NCBI GenBank assembly: GCA_002440145.1
Contig: DJRS01000078.1
Coordinates: forward strand, 1-6,734
Origin: Verrucomicrobia bacterium UBA6354
GTDB lineage: Bacteria; Verrucomicrobiota; Kiritimatiellia; RFP12; UBA1067
Direction of reading: 5' to 3'
Length of the DNA: 6,734 nt
The position numbers and the translations under genes are program-made. Within the stretch, counting starts at the first letter, position 1, and each line of letters starts with the position of its first letter. The notes beneath the pieces were generated by a model. That model had not been told where the DNA came from. It did not search any database and worked only from the letters and a program-made list of their open reading frames with translations. Of the stretch, positions 5,671 to 6,734 are shown piece after piece.

Positions 5671-6036
5671 TCACTTTTTCAGCTTGCGCACGGCCTTGTG
5701 CGAGCAGAACGTGCGCTCCGTATAGAGCTTGGCGCGCCACGAAGGCGTCTGCTTGACGACCTTGATCGCCTGGATCCACGGGCTGTTGAACGGGAAGAGC
5801 TTTTCCACGCGCACGCCGTAGCTCTCGCGGCTGACCGTGAAGTTGCCCGTCACGTTCTTGCGGCCGTTGTCGATCGCGAGAACCTTGCCCTCGAAATCCT
5901 GGACGCGGAACTTGTCGCCTTCCTTGATCTTGATGGACACGCGCACGATGTCGCCCGCACGGAACTCGGGGAACTTCTTGTCCGCGAGTTTGGCCGTCTG
6001 CTCGGCGTTGATCTTGTCGAGAATCTTGATACCCAT
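5671..6036 (-). CDS. rplS: 50S ribosomal protein L19
   Basis: A 121-residue L19 (about 115 in E. coli), a large-subunit protein at the 30S/50S interface near bridge contacts. Recognisable segments are FRAGDIVRVSIKIKEG (26-41), FRVQDFEGKVLAI (43-55), FTVSRESYGVRVEKLFPFNSP (within 66-88) and WRAKLYTERTF (99-110). The C-terminus (CSHKAVRKLKK) departs from the common GKAARI-type ending. The start at 6036 is decided by AAGGAGG (6044-6050) with 7-nt spacing; an upstream in-frame TTG at 6042 overlaps that SD and is rejected. The SD is embedded in the last codons of rpsP and the gap is 2 nt, so translation is coupled to S16. RimM and TrmD, usual partners of this operon, are missing. Confidence 0.97.
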   Translation of the reverse strand: MGIKILDKINAEQTAKLADKKFPEFRAGDIVRVSIKIKEGDKFRVQDFEGKVLAIDNGRKNVTGNFTVSRESYGVRVEKLFPFNSPWIQAIKVVKQTPSWRAKLYTERTFCSHKAVRKLKK

Positions 6037-6038
6037 TA

Positions 6039-6338
6039 TCAAGCCTCCTTCTTCTCTTCAGCCTTGGGCTGCGCCTTGCGGGCGTGATGCGGCTTGAGAG
6101 CCGGATTCTTCGCGCGACGGATGAGCGAAGCGACGGTCGTCGAGGGCTTGGCGCCCTTCGAGAGCCAATGCTCCACGCGCTCGAGGTCGAGCTTGAAATT
6201 GTCGTCCTTGAGCTGCGTGTCGTACCAGCCCAGAATCTCGAGGAACTTGCCGTCGCGGGGGCTGCGCTCGTCAGCCGCGACAATACGATAGGTCGCGTGG
6301 TTTGTGCAACCCGTGCGACGCATTCTGATCTTTACCAT
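6039..6338 (-). CDS. rpsP: 30S ribosomal protein S16
   Basis: A 99-residue S16, an early-binding small-subunit assembly protein. It begins with the family-defining MVKIRMRRTGCTNHATYRIV and continues with AADERSPRDGKFLEILGWYD (21-40), LERVEHWLSKGAKPSTTVASLI (within 52-73). It ends in the usual low-complexity Lys/Ala/Glu tail (KAQPKAEEKKEA). The ATG at 6338 is fixed by homology. GGAG (6350-6353) is 11 nt upstream, a somewhat long spacing. A longer open frame reaching a TTG at 6407 would cross the promoter and is rejected. It is the first gene of a two-gene operon with rplS. Confidence 0.97.
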   Translation of the reverse strand: MVKIRMRRTGCTNHATYRIVAADERSPRDGKFLEILGWYDTQLKDDNFKLDLERVEHWLSKGAKPSTTVASLIRRAKNPALKPHHARKAQPKAEEKKEA

Positions 6339-6378
6339 TCTGCTGTATTCTCCATGTTCGGTGAATGAAACGGATGAT

Positions 6379-6407
6379 AGTATATCATATTGGACGCGCA
6401 CGCGCAA
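6379..6407 (-). promoter_or_regulatory. Extended -10 promoter of rpsP-rplS
   Basis: On the minus strand TATACT (6379-6384), preceded by TGA (TGnTATACT), has TTGCGC (6402-6407) exactly 17 nt upstream as -35. The start point would be near 6372, giving a leader of about 34 nt with the rpsP SD in it. Its architecture closely resembles that of the rlmB promoter. Confidence 0.65.
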
Positions 6408-6419
6408 GAGGAAAATAGA

Positions 6420-6448
6420 TAAACGAATCTACCCGAAAAGCGTACAAT
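6420..6448 (+). promoter_or_regulatory. Possible divergent plus-strand promoter
   Basis: TACAAT (6443-6448) is one base from the -10 consensus. The hexamer 17 nt upstream, TAAACG (6420-6425), matches the -35 only weakly. It points away from rpsP toward the structured segment and the open frame at 6656. A transcript would start at about 6455. Confidence 0.3.
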
Positions 6449-6454
6449 AGGATG

Positions 6455-6641
6455 AGACACCCGGGACAGGTCGCTCCAGGTGGAATGGAGGGCGAGCGCC
6501 CGATAAGGAGAAGGTCCGACCACGAAGGCGGAAGACAAGAGCCGCAATGGAAACCGACATCCCGCTTCGTGGCGTTTTGACCGCCTCTCGGACGCGTAAA
6601 GCGGGCGAAACGGCGATGTTTGACCGGGGCGGTCCAGTTTT
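6455..6641 (+). ncRNA. Candidate structured leader or regulatory RNA
   Basis: This non-coding stretch has several complementary arms on the plus strand: CTCCA 6474-6478 with TGGAG 6486-6490; GGGC 6490-6493 with GCCC 6498-6501; GTCCGA 6514-6519 with TCGGAC 6588-6593, enclosing CCACGAAG 6520-6527 with CTTCGTGG 6565-6572, which itself encloses GCGG 6528-6531 with CCGC 6542-6545. The bulge GACCGCCTC (6579-6587) can pair over 9 bp (one G-U) with GGGGCGGTC (6626-6634), crossing the GTCCGA stem as a pseudoknot. Alternatively GACCG 6622-6626 folds locally on CGGTC 6630-6634 just before TTTT (6638-6641), like a short terminator. I recognise no known class (not tmRNA, RNase P, SRP, or the common riboswitches). 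The boundaries are guesses. It could also be chance complementarity in GC-rich DNA. Confidence 0.35.
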
Positions 6642-6655
6642 CAGGGGATATCTAC

Positions 6656-6734
6656 ATGTTTTGTTCTTTATTTCGACAGAAAGATCAAACTAACTGGCAA
6701 TTTCCCATCTACAGGCGATCCGTTCTCGTGCCCA
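6656..6734 (+). CDS. Unidentified plus-strand open frame, 5' end only
   Basis: An ATG at 6656 opens 26 codons (MFCSLFRQKDQTNWQFPIYR...) with no stop before the window ends. It is preceded by AGGGGA (6643-6648) at 7-nt spacing, a good SD. Composition drops to about 42% GC against a background near 60%, and it is the only likely gene on this strand. No family is recognisable from 26 residues. The long upstream gap and divergent orientation suggest a separate transcription unit. An accidental open frame is a real alternative. Confidence 0.4.
   Translation, partial: MFCSLFRQKDQTNWQFPIYRRSVLVP

Noticed and set aside
6339..6407. Longer S16 start at TTG 6407
   Set aside because: It would include the promoter and leader, and S16 has an invariant short N-terminus beginning MVKIR.
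6573..6645. Possible insertion-sequence end (two TTTGACCG-containing repeats near GGTCCAGTTTT)
   Set aside because: The two copies (6576-6583 and 6619-6626) agree over only about 8 nt. No transposase, target duplication or opposite end is visible, and the following frame does not resemble an IS21-type transposase.
6455..6655. Known structured RNAs: tmRNA, RNase P RNA, SRP RNA, T-box, cobalamin, TPP, SAM, FMN, glycine, c-di-GMP riboswitches, HDV-like ribozyme
   Set aside because: None of the invariant core sequences of these classes could be found by eye, and the order of helices does not fit the HDV double pseudoknot.
1..6734. tRNA genes, CRISPR arrays, long direct repeats
   Set aside because: No T-loop GTTCGANNC in a cloverleaf context, no regularly spaced repeats, and no long repeats seen on either strand.

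Overview
This window is a compact, gene-dense bacterial segment. By eye it is GC-rich (around 60%). All recognisable genes lie on the minus strand, so gene order runs right to left. Shine-Dalgarno sequences (AAGGAG and variants) are strong and intergenic gaps are tiny, which is typical of a free-living or gut bacterium with SD-led translation. The lineage cannot be fixed from sequence alone. GC content, rpsP directly followed by rplS, and a long-form class II aldolase paired with a FucO-type reductase are compatible with the PVC group (Kiritimatiellota/Lentisphaerota/Verrucomicrobiota). That is a low-confidence guess.

Layout in transcription order. (1) Positions 6407-5614 hold a two-gene ribosomal operon, rpsP (S16) then rplS (L19). 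It has a good extended -10 promoter at 6379-6407 and ends in a 13-bp hairpin at 5614-5645. The rimM and trmD genes that usually sit between these two are absent. (2) Positions 5589-3280 hold five tightly packed genes: a DUF486 four-helix membrane protein, FolB (dihydroneopterin aldolase), a NUDIX hydrolase, RsmI (16S rRNA C1402 2'-O-methyltransferase) and a half-size SdpI-family membrane protein. Gaps are 12, 1, 2 and 15 nt. No clear promoter was seen for this block, so read-through from rplS is possible. (3) After a weak terminator candidate at 3210-3243 comes a third operon, 3044-1: RlmB (23S rRNA G2251 2'-O-methyltransferase), a class II sugar-phosphate aldolase (FucA-like), FucO (lactaldehyde reductase) and the start of an unidentified gene that leaves the window. 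RlmB and the aldolase overlap at TGA/ATG.

Together the aldolase and FucO give the last steps of anaerobic L-fucose or L-rhamnose use. A sugar 1-phosphate is cleaved to dihydroxyacetone phosphate and L-lactaldehyde, and the lactaldehyde is reduced to 1,2-propanediol with NADH oxidation. The rest of the window is mostly translation machinery (S16, L19, RsmI, RlmB) plus folate synthesis and housecleaning functions.

The least ordinary part is the right edge. Divergent from rpsP there is a plus-strand segment with a possible promoter (6443-6448) and about 190 nt of sequence rich in long complementary arms, including a pseudoknot-compatible pair. It is followed by a good SD and an AT-richer open frame starting at 6656 that runs off the window. 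It could be a structured leader or regulatory RNA of an unidentified class, but this is inference from base pairing read by eye. No tRNA, rRNA, CRISPR array or recognisable insertion sequence was found.
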